DNA of 64,000 nt from an uncultured Flavobacteriaceae bacterium (GTDB lineage: Bacteria; Bacteroidota; Bacteroidia; Flavobacteriales; Flavobacteriaceae), in assembly GCA_947494205.1 (NCBI GenBank), contig CANLUH010000001.1, positions 434,001 through 498,000 on the forward strand, given 5' to 3'. Below, piece by piece: positions 19,535-28,269 of this stretch (its first letter is position 1; every line of letters begins with the position of its first letter). The translations under genes and the position numbers were made by a program. The notes under the pieces were generated by a model, which saw only the letters and a list, made by a program, of their open reading frames with translations, was not told where the DNA came from and searched no databases.

Positions 19535-20262
19535 TAGTGTGAATTATATTGTAAAATAAAATTTAATCCTTCTAAAAGGAAATTCGAGTTGGCAAATATG
19601 CTACTTTTTAATTGTTTAGACAACATTTTAGTATTTCCTCCTGTTAAAATAACTGTTAAATCTGGATATTTTGTTTTGTAAACATTAACATTTCCATCAA
19701 TTTCGCTTAAAACACCATTAATAACGCCAGAATGCATGGCTTGCTCTGTAGATGTCCCAATTATGTCTTTTGTTTCTTTTATAGTTAACAACGGTAAATT
19801 AGCTGTTTGATTATGTAAAGCCCTGTAACGCATATCTATTCCTGGCGAAATAGCACCTCCCAAATAATCGTTATTAGCATTAATAAAATCGAATGTTATA
19901 CAAGTTCCTGCATCTATAATTAAAACATTCTGACTTGGATATTGCTGTACAGAGGCACAAACCAATGCAATTCTATCTATTCCTAAAGTTTTTGGTGTGG
20001 TATATAAATTTTTAAAAGGTAATCTCGTTTCATGACTTAATACTTCTAATTTAAATTCACTTTTTAGATAATTAAAGTCACTTTTGTCTATTTTTCCTAC
20101 AGAAGATAGTATCGCCTTCTCTATTTCGGAATATTTTTTTTGAAATTTTTTAATTTTTTTTAAAATATCTACAGTTTCAACAACTGCCTTCTCTAACATG
20201 TTATCCAACTCAAAAACAGCTAGTTTAGTATACGTGTTTCCTACATCTATAATTAAATTCAT
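19534..20262 (-). CDS. coaX: Type III pantothenate kinase CoaX
   Basis: CoaX phosphorylates pantothenate, the first step of coenzyme A synthesis, and unlike type I and II kinases it is not inhibited by CoA. All family motifs are present in 242 residues: DVGNTYTKL (residues 6-14) for phosphate binding, GIDRIALV, DAGTCITFDFI with the catalytic Asp, GGAISPGIDMRYRAL and GTSTEQAMHSGV. It is the first gene of the envelope block on the minus strand, overlapping the outer-membrane protein gene by one base. Its promoter region lies next to the divergent tRNA-Phe promoter. Confidence 0.96.
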   Translation of the reverse strand: MNLIIDVGNTYTKLAVFELDNMLEKAVVETVDILKKIKKFQKKYSEIEKAILSSVGKIDKSDFNYLKSEFKLEVLSHETRLPFKNLYTTPKTLGIDRIALVCASVQQYPSQNVLIIDAGTCITFDFINANNDYLGGAISPGIDMRYRALHNQTANLPLLTIKETKDIIGTSTEQAMHSGVINGVLSEIDGNVNVYKTKYPDLTVILTGGNTKMLSKQLKSSIFANSNFLLEGLNFILQYNSH

Positions 20263-20314
20263 GGTTCAATTTTAAAAAAAGCAAATTTACAAAACGATTT
20301 TTTATTAATTTTCT

Positions 20315-20345
20315 TTTGTAGAAACTAAAATACGTTATATATTTG
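20315..20345 (+). promoter_or_regulatory. Canonical Bacteroidetes promoter of tRNA-Phe
   Basis: TTTG at 20315-20318 and TATATTTG at 20338-20345 are separated by exactly 19 bases, matching the Bacteroidetes sigma-ABfr consensus TTTG-N19-TAnnTTTG without a mismatch. The mature tRNA begins 18 bases after the -7 element. Confidence 0.88.
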
Positions 20346-20362
20346 CATCCGCATTTAGCACT

Positions 20363-20438
20363 GGTGCCTTAGCTCAGTTGGTAGAGCAAAGGACTGAAAA
20401 TCCTTGTGTCCCTGGTTCGATTCCTGGAGGCACCACCA
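20363..20438 (+). tRNA. tRNA-Phe (GAA), CCA encoded
   Basis: A 76-base cloverleaf is visible: acceptor arm GGTGCCT paired with AGGCACC, D-stem GCTC/GAGC, anticodon stem AAGGA/TCCTT with loop CTGAAAA (anticodon GAA at 20396-20398), five-base variable loop GTGTC and T-loop TTCGATT. The 3' CCA is encoded. One oddity is a T-T mismatch at the centre of the T-stem, CCTGG against CCTGG. Confidence 0.97.
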
Positions 20439-20440
20439 GA

Positions 20441-20472
20441 AAAAAACCGATCATATTTGATCGGTTTTTTTG
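20441..20472 (+). terminator. Terminator after tRNA-Phe
   Basis: The arms AAAAAACCGATCA and TGATCGGTTTTTT enclose a four-base loop TATT and begin 3 bases after the tRNA CCA end. The run of T on the plus strand ends the tRNA transcript. The A run on the other side would also serve the convergent LacI-type gene. Confidence 0.92.
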
Positions 20473-20499
20473 GTTTTATACTATTCTTTAACTACTCTT

Positions 20500-21525
20500 T
20501 TATTTTGTGGAGTCTCTTTTTACTAATATTGTCTCCAATGTTATTGTTTTTATAGCCTTAGATTTATTTTTTTTAATAGCTTTTAATTCTTTATACAATT
20601 GTTTAAACGCCTTTTTACCCATTTCAAAACCAGGTTGATTTATTGTTGTTAATGATGGTGTAATAGCAGATGACATAAACCAATTGCTAAAACCAACTAT
20701 AGCTATATCTTCTGGAATACGAACACCTCTTTTATTAAATTCTGTAATAGCCCCGATGGCAACCATATCTGTATTAATAAAAATACCATCAACATCATCA
20801 TGATCATTCAGTAATTTTGATGCATTTAGCTTACCTTCATCAAAGCTCATGTCTCCACATTCACAGATATAAACTAATGATGGATCATATGGAAACCCAT
20901 TATCTAACAAAGCCTTTTTATAACCTAGAAACCTATCAATTGAATTTTGAGGTAACAAAGGCCCTCTAAAATGGGCGATACGTTTGCACCCTGTATCTAT
21001 TAAGTGTTGTGTAGCACTATATGCAGCTTTTCTATCATCAATAACAACTTTAGAACATTTAACTATTTTTGCTATTTTATCAAACATTACAAGAGGCTTA
21101 TCTTGAGAAACAACCTCTGTTAAATGTTTAAAATCTGCAGTTCCGTTAGCTAAAGAAATAAGTATACCATCTACACGTTTATCCAATAATAGGTTTATTT
21201 GTTTTTTTTCTAATTCGTAAGATTCATTAGATTGCAGTATAATAACTAGATACCCTTTTTTTTCTGCTTGACTAATAATACCTTTAATTACATTAGAGAA
21301 AAAATGATGTACTATTTCTGGTACAATTATACCTATTGTTTTAGACTCACTAGTTCTTAAATTAACTGCAAATGCATTAGGTTTATAATTTAAAGTCTGT
21401 GCTAAATCTTTAACTAAAGCCTTTGTTTTTTTACTTACATCAGGATAATCTTTTAATGCTTTGGACACTGTAGTAATAGAAATACCTAATGTTTCAGCTA
21501 TTTGTTTTAAAGTTACTGGTTTCAA
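20500..21525 (-). CDS. LacI-family transcriptional regulator of the sugar locus
   Basis: The 341-residue protein has an N-terminal LacI helix-turn-helix (VTLKQIAETLGISITTVSKALKDYPDVS..., residues 4 onward, first 18 quoted as VTLKQIAETLGISITTVS) with the hinge helix near YKPNAFAVNLRTS, then a periplasmic-binding-protein-like sugar sensor domain (about residues 62-335). It is divergent from the sugar utilisation operon, and two perfect palindromes of LacI type lie between the genes. It therefore probably represses the operon, and perhaps itself, until the sugar or a phosphosugar binds. The identity of the ligand is inferred from the neighbours (sucrose or fructose-containing sugar). Confidence 0.92.
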   Translation of the reverse strand: MKPVTLKQIAETLGISITTVSKALKDYPDVSKKTKALVKDLAQTLNYKPNAFAVNLRTSESKTIGIIVPEIVHHFFSNVIKGIISQAEKKGYLVIILQSNESYELEKKQINLLLDKRVDGILISLANGTADFKHLTEVVSQDKPLVMFDKIAKIVKCSKVVIDDRKAAYSATQHLIDTGCKRIAHFRGPLLPQNSIDRFLGYKKALLDNGFPYDPSLVYICECGDMSFDEGKLNASKLLNDHDDVDGIFINTDMVAIGAITEFNKRGVRIPEDIAIVGFSNWFMSSAITPSLTTINQPGFEMGKKAFKQLYKELKAIKKNKSKAIKTITLETILVKRDSTK

Positions 21526-21565
21526 TAGAAATAATTTTATTGCAATGTACGATAAAAATAAAAAT

Positions 21566-21600
21566 CGAAAACGTTTTCGTTAAAAACGAAAACGTTTTCG
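21566..21600. promoter_or_regulatory. Twin LacI-family operators
   Basis: Two copies of the perfect 14-base palindrome CGAAAACGTTTTCG lie at 21566-21579 and 21587-21600. Their centres are 21 bases apart, two helical turns, so two dimers could bind on one face and touch. The CG-centred palindrome is typical of LacI/CcpA-type regulators. The sites lie between the regulator and the TonB receptor gene. Confidence 0.9.
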
Positions 21601-21634
21601 ATATAAATAACGCAATTTTTTGCACTCATTAATA

Positions 21635-21642
21635 TAGATTTG
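21635..21642 (+). promoter_or_regulatory. -7 element of the sugar operon
   Basis: TAGATTTG fits the Bacteroidetes TAnnTTTG consensus and lies 40 bases upstream of the TonB receptor ATG. The LacI operators end 34 bases before it, covering the -40 to -80 region rather than the -7 box. Confidence 0.5.
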
Positions 21643-21681
21643 ATAAAAAATTAATACCAAAATCAATTAATTAATAAACCA

Positions 21682-24342
21682 ATGAAAAAAACAAATCAAC
21701 TTAAAAAGCTTTTTTCAGCGTTATTTATGCTAGTTTCCACAGCATTAATTGCGCAGTCAACAATTTCCGGAACTGTTTCGGATGAATCTGGAATGCCACT
21801 TCCTGGAGTTAATATTTTTATTTCTGGCACAAGCCAAGGTACGAGTACTGATTTTGACGGAAAATATTCTTTAAAAAATGTAGAAAATGGCACTTACAAT
21901 CTAGTAGCTTCATATATTGGATTTAAACAAGCTAGTAAAGACATAACTATTAAAGATTCAAATGTAGAGTCAGATTTTCAATTAATAGAAGACGCATCTG
22001 CTTTAGAAGAAGTTATAGTTACGGGGTCTGTAGGTGACCCAAGATCTAGAATTGAATCTAGTGTTTCTGTTTCCTCTATAGGAATAGAACAAATAGAACA
22101 ATCTGCACCAAGAACTTCTGGAGAGGTTTTTAGAAATGTACCCGGTGTTAGAGCAGAATCTTCTGGTGGAGATGGAAACGGTAATTATAATGTGCGTGGT
22201 GTCCCTGTATCTTCAGGAGGTTCAAGATATTTACAAATTCAAGAAAATGGCTTGCCTTTAAATGTGTTTGGAGATACTTCTTTTGGAAATTCAGATAACT
22301 GGCTACGTATTGATTCTAATGTTAGTAAAATTGAAGCAATTAGAGGTGGATCAGCATCTACACAAACAACAAATGGTCCTGCAGGGATTATTAATATAAT
22401 TAGTAAAACAGGTGCTACAAAAGGAGGTTCTATATCTACAAGTATTGGTTTAGATTACGAATCTAATAGATTAGATTTTGAATATGGCGAACCATTAGAA
22501 AATGGTTTATCTTATCATGTTGGCGGGTTTATGAGAGCAGGCGAAGGACCAAGAGAAACTGGTTATACTGCTAATAAAGGTGGCCAAATAAAAGCAAATA
22601 TTACTAAAAAACTCGAATCTGGTTATGTACGCGCATATTTTAAATTATTAAATGATAGATCTGCAATGTATCTACCAATGCCAATGTTATTAGAAGGAGA
22701 CGATGCAAACCCAACCTTTAGTAACTTACCAGGATTTGACATTACTACAGATTCTCAACACACTAGATATCTTCAAGAAAATGTAGGTTTAGATTACACC
22801 GATAATACAAGAAGAGCTGGAGATGTAAGAACTGGAAACAATCCAATTTCTAAAACTGCTGGTATAGAATTTTCTTTCGACTTAGGAGATGGTTGGAAAA
22901 TAAGAAATAAAGGAAGACTAGCATCTAATAGAGGAGAATGGTCTGGACCTTTTACAGCTAACTTTGGTGAAACAGCAGATGTGGAGGCTACTGTTAGGGA
23001 TCTAATACCAACTACTGCAACTGGAGACCTTGTATACGCAGATGGCGCAAGAGAACCGTACAATCCTTCTAATGGGTTATTACAAATTATTCACCTATTC
23101 GATGTTACTATTGAAGACATGAGTAATATTGTGAATGATTTTAAATTATCTAAAAAAATTGGAGAAAACGTAAATGTAACTGCTGGTTATTTCACAGCTA
23201 TTCAAAATACAAAAACAGCATGGCAATGGTCTTCTTTCTTATCTGAAGTAAAAGGAGGAGGAGAAGCTAGACTGGTAGATATTGATGGTTATTCTAGAGG
23301 TGGTAAATTTGCTTATGGTAACCCACTTTGGGGTGATTGTTGTAATAACAAATATAATACCGTGCATACTGTACGTTCTCCATACTTAGGTGTCGCAATA
23401 GACATAAATGAAAACTTAAATTTTGATGGTAGTTTAAGATATGATAGTTTTAAAGTCGATGGTACTATTGCTTCTTTTGGCTCTGCTGTTCCACAAAATT
23501 TCGACATTAACGGCAATGGTACTATTGAAGACATAGAACAATCTGTACCAGTAAGAGATCCTAGTCAAAACCAAATTATTGGAGATGATTACAACTACGT
23601 TTCTTATTCGCTAGGTTTAAATTACAAATTAAATGACAACTCTGCCATATTTAGTAGATATAGTTTAGGTGCCTCTGGTAGAGCTCCAGATAGAAATGGA
23701 TACGGATTAGACGGTACAGCTGCAACACAGTATGACCAAGTAAGTCAATTAGAAGTTGGTTACAAGAGAAAAATAGATAATGGATATATTAACTTAACAG
23801 GATTTTTAAGTAATACAGATGAAGATGCTGGAACTGCTCTTAACCAAACTGTAGGTAACGAATTTAGAGCCTTAGGTTTAGAACTAGAAAGTGCTTATAG
23901 CATAAAAGATTTTTCAATTATAGGATCTGTAACATGGACAGATGCTGAAATTATTGAAGATAGATCAAGTGGTACACCAGGAACTAATAATGGTAAAACA
24001 CCAAGAAGGCAAGCAGATTTTGTATACAACCTATCACCTACTTATTCCTTTGGAGAAACAAAACAATATGTTTTAGGTCTTAGTATTTTAGGAACTACTA
24101 AATCTTTTGCAACAGATGGAAATGATTTAATTATGCCTGGTTATGCTTATGTAAACTTTTTAGGAAGCGTTGGCCTTACGGAAGGGCTGTCTTTATCTCT
24201 TAATATAAACAACCTTTTAGATACCGTAGGTATAACAGAAGTAGAAGGAGTTCAAGGTCCTGCAACAGGCGGTGCAAGATATGTAACAGGAAGATCTATA
24301 ACAGGTCGTTCATCTTCTCTAGCGCTTCGATATAAATTTTAA
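21682..24342 (+). CDS. TonB-dependent outer-membrane receptor of the sugar locus
   Basis: The 886-residue protein has a signal peptide (about residues 1-24), a CarboxypepD_reg-like domain (about 26-110, with GTVSDESGMPLPGVNIFISG), a plug domain starting near EEVIVTGS (about residues 110-117) and a beta-barrel ending in the aromatic SSSLALRYKF. It would import an oligosaccharide through the outer membrane using TonB energy. No SusD partner follows, so it belongs to the stand-alone receptors rather than SusC pairs. Operators upstream and the transporter, hydrolase and kinase downstream place it in one sugar pathway. Confidence 0.93.
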   Translation: MKKTNQLKKLFSALFMLVSTALIAQSTISGTVSDESGMPLPGVNIFISGTSQGTSTDFDGKYSLKNVENGTYNLVASYIGFKQASKDITIKDSNVESDFQLIEDASALEEVIVTGSVGDPRSRIESSVSVSSIGIEQIEQSAPRTSGEVFRNVPGVRAESSGGDGNGNYNVRGVPVSSGGSRYLQIQENGLPLNVFGDTSFGNSDNWLRIDSNVSKIEAIRGGSASTQTTNGPAGIINIISKTGATKGGSISTSIGLDYESNRLDFEYGEPLENGLSYHVGGFMRAGEGPRETGYTANKGGQIKANITKKLESGYVRAYFKLLNDRSAMYLPMPMLLEGDDANPTFSNLPGFDITTDSQHTRYLQENVGLDYTDNTRRAGDVRTGNNPISKTAGIEFSFDLGDGWKIRNKGRLASNRGEWSGPFTANFGETADVEATVRDLIPTTATGDLVYADGAREPYNPSNGLLQIIHLFDVTIEDMSNIVNDFKLSKKIGENVNVTAGYFTAIQNTKTAWQWSSFLSEVKGGGEARLVDIDGYSRGGKFAYGNPLWGDCCNNKYNTVHTVRSPYLGVAIDINENLNFDGSLRYDSFKVDGTIASFGSAVPQNFDINGNGTIEDIEQSVPVRDPSQNQIIGDDYNYVSYSLGLNYKLNDNSAIFSRYSLGASGRAPDRNGYGLDGTAATQYDQVSQLEVGYKRKIDNGYINLTGFLSNTDEDAGTALNQTVGNEFRALGLELESAYSIKDFSIIGSVTWTDAEIIEDRSSGTPGTNNGKTPRRQADFVYNLSPTYSFGETKQYVLGLSILGTTKSFATDGNDLIMPGYAYVNFLGSVGLTEGLSLSLNINNLLDTVGITEVEGVQGPATGGARYVTGRSITGRSSSLALRYKF

Positions 24343-24370
24343 ATTGAATTAGTTTATTTTTTTGAGTGTT

Positions 24371-24406
24371 AAAAGAGTTGATATTATATTAATGTCAACT
24401 CTTTTT
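24371..24406 (+). terminator. Terminator or attenuator after the TonB receptor gene
   Basis: Arms AAAAGAGTTGA and TCAACTCTTTTT enclose a loop of 13 bases. The hairpin stands between the receptor and the rest of the sugar operon, so it may lower expression of the downstream genes relative to the abundant receptor. Confidence 0.75.
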
Positions 24407-24426
24407 AAAAATTAAATACTCTTATC

Positions 24427-24780
24427 ATGAAAAATGTCATATTATATATTTTCTTTTTATTAACGCTTAGTTGTAACCATAAAGTATCGAACATTAACGA
24501 TACAATTATAAAAGATAAAATTGAGCAAAAAATAATTATTTACGGCAGTGCAACATGCCATTATTGTACAGATACTAAAGCATATTTAATTAAAAAAAAC
24601 ACCCCTTTTATTTTTTATGATTTAGATACAAATCCTTCAAAAATAACAGAAATGCATACTAAGTTAAGAAAGGCAAATATTAGCACTGCAAACTTTCAGA
24701 TACCTGTTGTAGATAAAGGTGGTAAAATTATCACTAATGATTATGAATCATTTGAAGTATTTTTAAGTAAATTAAATTAA
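24427..24780 (+). CDS. Glutaredoxin-like lipoprotein
   Basis: The first 16 residues make a lipoprotein signal ending LLTLSC (C16). The rest of the 117-residue protein is a glutaredoxin fold with the redox motif CHYC (C44, C47) in YGSATCHYCTDTKAYL and the cis-Pro region FQIPVVDKGGKII. Most glutaredoxins are cytoplasmic and glutathione-linked, so a lipid-anchored periplasmic form is unusual. It lies 3 bases before the sugar transporter and after the TonB receptor, and shares the operon. Why a sugar operon carries it is unclear. Confidence 0.85.
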   Translation: MKNVILYIFFLLTLSCNHKVSNINDTIIKDKIEQKIIIYGSATCHYCTDTKAYLIKKNTPFIFYDLDTNPSKITEMHTKLRKANISTANFQIPVVDKGGKIITNDYESFEVFLSKLN

Positions 24781-24782
24781 GC

Positions 24783-26087
24783 ATGATAAAAAAACCTAAG
24801 TTAAGTTTTTGGCAAATACTAAACATGAATGTTGGATTCTTCGGCATCCAATATAGTTTTGGTTTACAACAAAGTGCAGTCACACCAATTTACGATTTTT
24901 TAGGTGCTAGCCCTGATCAAATTCCGTTATTACATCTTGCAGGGCCAGTAACTGGCTTATTAGTACAGCCCATTATTGGAGCATTAAGTGATAAAACATG
25001 GAGTCCTAAATTTGGAAGACGCAAACCTTTTTTCTTAATTGGAGCTATTTTATGTAGTTTAACTTTGTTAGCTTTTCCTTTTAGTAGTTCTTTATGGATG
25101 GCTGCTGGTTTATTATGGATTTTAGATGCAGGTAACAATACTGCAATGGAGCCTTACAGAGCCCTTATAGCAGACAAATTAGATAACGAGCAACAACCAT
25201 TAGGATTTCAAATGCAAAGCTTTTTTACGGGCTTAGGTCAAGTACTAGCTAATTTATCTTTATTTATTTTTCCTTTAATTTTTATAGGTACAACAGGCGC
25301 TTTACCAACTTGGGTGTATGCTTCCTTTTTCTTAGGAGCAGCCTGTTCTATAGGAACAATTTTGTGGAGTATTAGCAAAACAAAAGAAATCCCTCCAACC
25401 GAAGAAGAATTAGCAAAGCTTAAAAATAAAAAAAGAAGTGTTTTAGGCCCTTTAATCGAAATTTTTTCTGCGATAAAAGATATGCCGAAAGTAATGTGGC
25501 AATTAGCATTAATTTATCTTTTTCAATGGTATGCGTTGTTTTGTTATTGGCAAAACTCATCAAAAAGTGTTGCACTCTCTGTTTGGAATGCGACACCAGA
25601 TAATAAAGAAGCTTACAGTGAAGCTGTAAGTTGGACAGGTCTAGTAAATGGTTGGTACAACGTGGTCACTTTTTTAGTAGCCTTTGCATTAGTTGGGTTC
25701 GCAAAAAAATACAGCGCTAAAAAAGTACATGCTTTTTGTTTAATTATAGCCGCTTTAGGTTTTTTAGCATTTCCACATATTGAAAATAAAAACTTATTAT
25801 TCTTTGCTATAACTGGTTTTGGTATTGGTTGGGCAAGTATGATGGGAATTCCTTATTTAATGGTAGTTGCAGATATACCTAAAGAACGTTATGGTGTTTA
25901 CATGGGGATAATTAATATGATGATTGTAATTCCAATGATTATTCAAACATTATCTTTTGGGTATATTTTAAAGCATTTTTTAAATAACGACCCACGTAAC
26001 GCCATTTCTTTTGCTGGTGTATTGTTACTAATTGCTACAGTTTGCACCCTTTTTATAAAAACAAAAAAACAAGTAGAAGTTATATAG
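24783..26087 (+). CDS. SLC45-type MFS sugar transporter, probably for sucrose
   Basis: The 434-residue protein has 12 predicted helices. Its first half contains FGLQQSAVTPIYDFLGA and the loop SDKTWSPKFGRRKPFFLIG, the GRRxPF signature of the SLC45/plant sucrose transporter family within the MFS. An acidic EPYRALIADKLDNEQQ loop follows helix 4, as in that family. It would move sucrose or a related disaccharide across the inner membrane with protons. Its stop is only 3 bases from the GH100-like hydrolase and 9 bases or fewer separate the three downstream genes, so transport and cleavage are co-expressed. Confidence 0.88.
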   Translation: MIKKPKLSFWQILNMNVGFFGIQYSFGLQQSAVTPIYDFLGASPDQIPLLHLAGPVTGLLVQPIIGALSDKTWSPKFGRRKPFFLIGAILCSLTLLAFPFSSSLWMAAGLLWILDAGNNTAMEPYRALIADKLDNEQQPLGFQMQSFFTGLGQVLANLSLFIFPLIFIGTTGALPTWVYASFFLGAACSIGTILWSISKTKEIPPTEEELAKLKNKKRSVLGPLIEIFSAIKDMPKVMWQLALIYLFQWYALFCYWQNSSKSVALSVWNATPDNKEAYSEAVSWTGLVNGWYNVVTFLVAFALVGFAKKYSAKKVHAFCLIIAALGFLAFPHIENKNLLFFAITGFGIGWASMMGIPYLMVVADIPKERYGVYMGIINMMIVIPMIIQTLSFGYILKHFLNNDPRNAISFAGVLLLIATVCTLFIKTKKQVEVI

Positions 26088-26090
26088 CAA

Positions 26091-27266
26091 ATGATAGTAG
26101 AACAATCCTATACAAAAGCCATAGAACTAATGGCTAAAGCAAGATCTAATAAAGGGTTTTTAGCAAGTGCTAGCGACATTACTAATTATAAAAGAGTATG
26201 GGCTAGAGATGGTGTAATTTGTGGTTTAGCCGCTTTATTAGATGGAGACCAAAGCTTAATAAAAACTTTTGAAAAAACACTACTAACCCTAGCAGAAAAC
26301 CAGCACAAACTGGGACACATACCATCTAATGTTTTTTTTAAAGAAAATGATGAAGTTGAGATAAGCTTTGGAGGCTTAGCAGGAAGAGTAGATACTATTT
26401 CATGGTTTATAATAGGGGTTTGTAATTATGCTTCTATAACGAATAACATAACCTTTGCTAAGGAATTAAAACCTAAAATAGATAAAGGTCTACAGCTTTT
26501 AGAAGCATGGGAGTTTAATAACAACCATCTTGTTTATGTTCCAAGGTCTGGAAATTGGGCAGATGAATATATTACTGAAGGTCACATTTTTTACGACCAA
26601 GTGCTTAGACTATGGGCTTTAAAATGTGTAAATAATTTATTTAATGGCACTGAGTATGAAAACAAAATAAATCATGTTACCGAAAAATTAACAGGAAATT
26701 ATCGGAAAACAGATTACAAGACTCCATTTCACCCAAAGGCATATAAAACACTTAAAAAAAACAGCTATTGGATGGCTTCAGTAAATCCATCTGGTTACCA
26801 AACAATGTTTGATGCTTTAGGGAATAGTATAGCATTATTAATTGACTTAGGGGATTCAGATTTTCAAGAAGATATAATTACTTATTCAGAAAATCTAAGA
26901 GCTTCTTTACCATTAAAATTACTTCCCGCTTTTTGGGAACCTATTACTAAGGATAATGAAGATTGGAAACTATTAAAAAACAATTGTAAGTACGATTTTA
27001 GAAATATTCCTTTTGAATTTCATAATGGAGGCACTTGGCAAATGGTAAATGGTTTTTATGGAATGAGTTTGGTTGCAAAAAACAGAAAAATAGCTCAAGA
27101 TGTTCTGGCAAATATAAAAAAGCTAAATTGTGTTAATGATTATGGGTTTAACGAAAATTTCAACACAAAAACTGGACAGCCATCTGGAGTAAACAATTGC
27201 ACATGGAGTGCAGCAGGAGAAATTGCTTTAGAGCAATATATTAATGGAAAAAGATTTTTAGTTTGA
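26091..27266 (+). CDS. GH100-like glycoside hydrolase, candidate cytoplasmic invertase
   Basis: The 391-residue protein has no signal peptide and shows the pattern of an (alpha/alpha)6 barrel. Three segments match alkaline/neutral invertases of family GH100: GRVDTISWFIIG (residues 99-110, with D101 as candidate acid), HNGGTW (311-316) and NENFNTKTGQPSG (354-366, with E355 as candidate base), followed by TWSAAGEIALEQY. It would split sucrose into glucose and fructose inside the cell. General annotation systems may label such proteins amylo-alpha-1,6-glucosidase. The adjacent SLC45 transporter and PfkB kinase make invertase the better reading. Family-level certainty is moderate. Confidence 0.75.
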   Translation: MIVEQSYTKAIELMAKARSNKGFLASASDITNYKRVWARDGVICGLAALLDGDQSLIKTFEKTLLTLAENQHKLGHIPSNVFFKENDEVEISFGGLAGRVDTISWFIIGVCNYASITNNITFAKELKPKIDKGLQLLEAWEFNNNHLVYVPRSGNWADEYITEGHIFYDQVLRLWALKCVNNLFNGTEYENKINHVTEKLTGNYRKTDYKTPFHPKAYKTLKKNSYWMASVNPSGYQTMFDALGNSIALLIDLGDSDFQEDIITYSENLRASLPLKLLPAFWEPITKDNEDWKLLKNNCKYDFRNIPFEFHNGGTWQMVNGFYGMSLVAKNRKIAQDVLANIKKLNCVNDYGFNENFNTKTGQPSGVNNCTWSAAGEIALEQYINGKRFLV

Positions 27267-28198
27267 AAATAAATAAACAAATAGACATACTTTGTGTTGG
27301 TGAAGCTTTAGTTGATTTTATTGGCCACCTACAAAGCAATAGCATAAGCGAAACTAGAGATTACCACAGATACCTTGGTGGTTCGCCAACAAATCTAGCT
27401 ATGAATGTTGCTCGATTAGGTCTAAATACAGCTTTAGTTGCTAGTATTGGAGATGATGGTTTTGGAGAATACATAATGAAAAGGCTTAATGAGGTAAATA
27501 TTAATACAGATAATATTAAAAGAAAAAAAATAATACCTACTAGTACTATTTTTGTTTCAAGATCACTAAGTACTCCTGATTTTATTGCCTATCGAAAAGC
27601 AGATTATCATATCACAAAAAAACAAATACCATCTAGTATTCTAGCACAGGCTAAAATATTTCACACCACATGCTTTGCATTAAGTAAAAACCCTGCACAA
27701 TCTACTATTTTAAAAAAAGCAGAGGACGCTTTTAATTTAGGCTGTAAATTAAGCATCGATATAAACTATGCAAGAAAATTATGGAACAGTCAAAAAGAAG
27801 CTCTAAAAGTCATTAAAACGTATTGCAAGTTTAATCCTTTGGTAAAAATTAGCGAAGACGATATGTTGCGTTTGTTTGAAAAGAAACTTAAACATGAAAA
27901 AATATTTGAATTTTTCCATAACCATGGTGTCGAAACTGTATGTCTAACATTAGGGAGTAAAGGTGTTAAATTATCTAGAAAAGGAGAAAACATAATTGAT
28001 TTACCTGCTATAAAAGTTGAAAAAGTTAGAGATACTACTGGCGCTGGTGATGCCTTTTGGTCTGGATTTTTATTCGCATATATAAAAGAGAAACCCGTTG
28101 AAGAATGTTTAAAAGTAGCCTTACAGTTAGCCTCTTTAAAGCTTCAAAATGTAGGACGCTTACCAGATAACATCAACGTTGTATCCAATCTTTTATAG
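27263..28198 (+). CDS. PfkB-family sugar kinase, candidate fructokinase
   Basis: The 311-residue ribokinase-family protein has the N-terminal GEALVDFIG strand, the GGSPTNLAMNVARLG sugar-binding signature (about residues 36-50) and the C-terminal DTTGAGDAFWSGF motif (residues 257-269) with catalytic D263. It starts with TTG, whose last two bases overlap the preceding stop (TTGA), indicating strict coupling to the hydrolase gene. With an invertase upstream, fructose is the most likely acceptor, giving fructose-6-phosphate for glycolysis. Other ketoses cannot be excluded. Confidence 0.88.
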   Translation: MKINKQIDILCVGEALVDFIGHLQSNSISETRDYHRYLGGSPTNLAMNVARLGLNTALVASIGDDGFGEYIMKRLNEVNINTDNIKRKKIIPTSTIFVSRSLSTPDFIAYRKADYHITKKQIPSSILAQAKIFHTTCFALSKNPAQSTILKKAEDAFNLGCKLSIDINYARKLWNSQKEALKVIKTYCKFNPLVKISEDDMLRLFEKKLKHEKIFEFFHNHGVETVCLTLGSKGVKLSRKGENIIDLPAIKVEKVRDTTGAGDAFWSGFLFAYIKEKPVEECLKVALQLASLKLQNVGRLPDNINVVSNLL

Positions 28199-28269
28199 TA
28201 CTATATTAGTAACACTAATAATTAATTCTATTTCAAACCAAACCTTACAAACATAAATTATTAAAACGT

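Noticed and set aside
26091-27266. Calling the hydrolase a glycogen debranching enzyme (amylo-alpha-1,6-glucosidase)
   Set aside because: The HNGGTW and GRVDTISW segments fit GH100 better and the operon has a sucrose-type transporter and fructokinase candidate.
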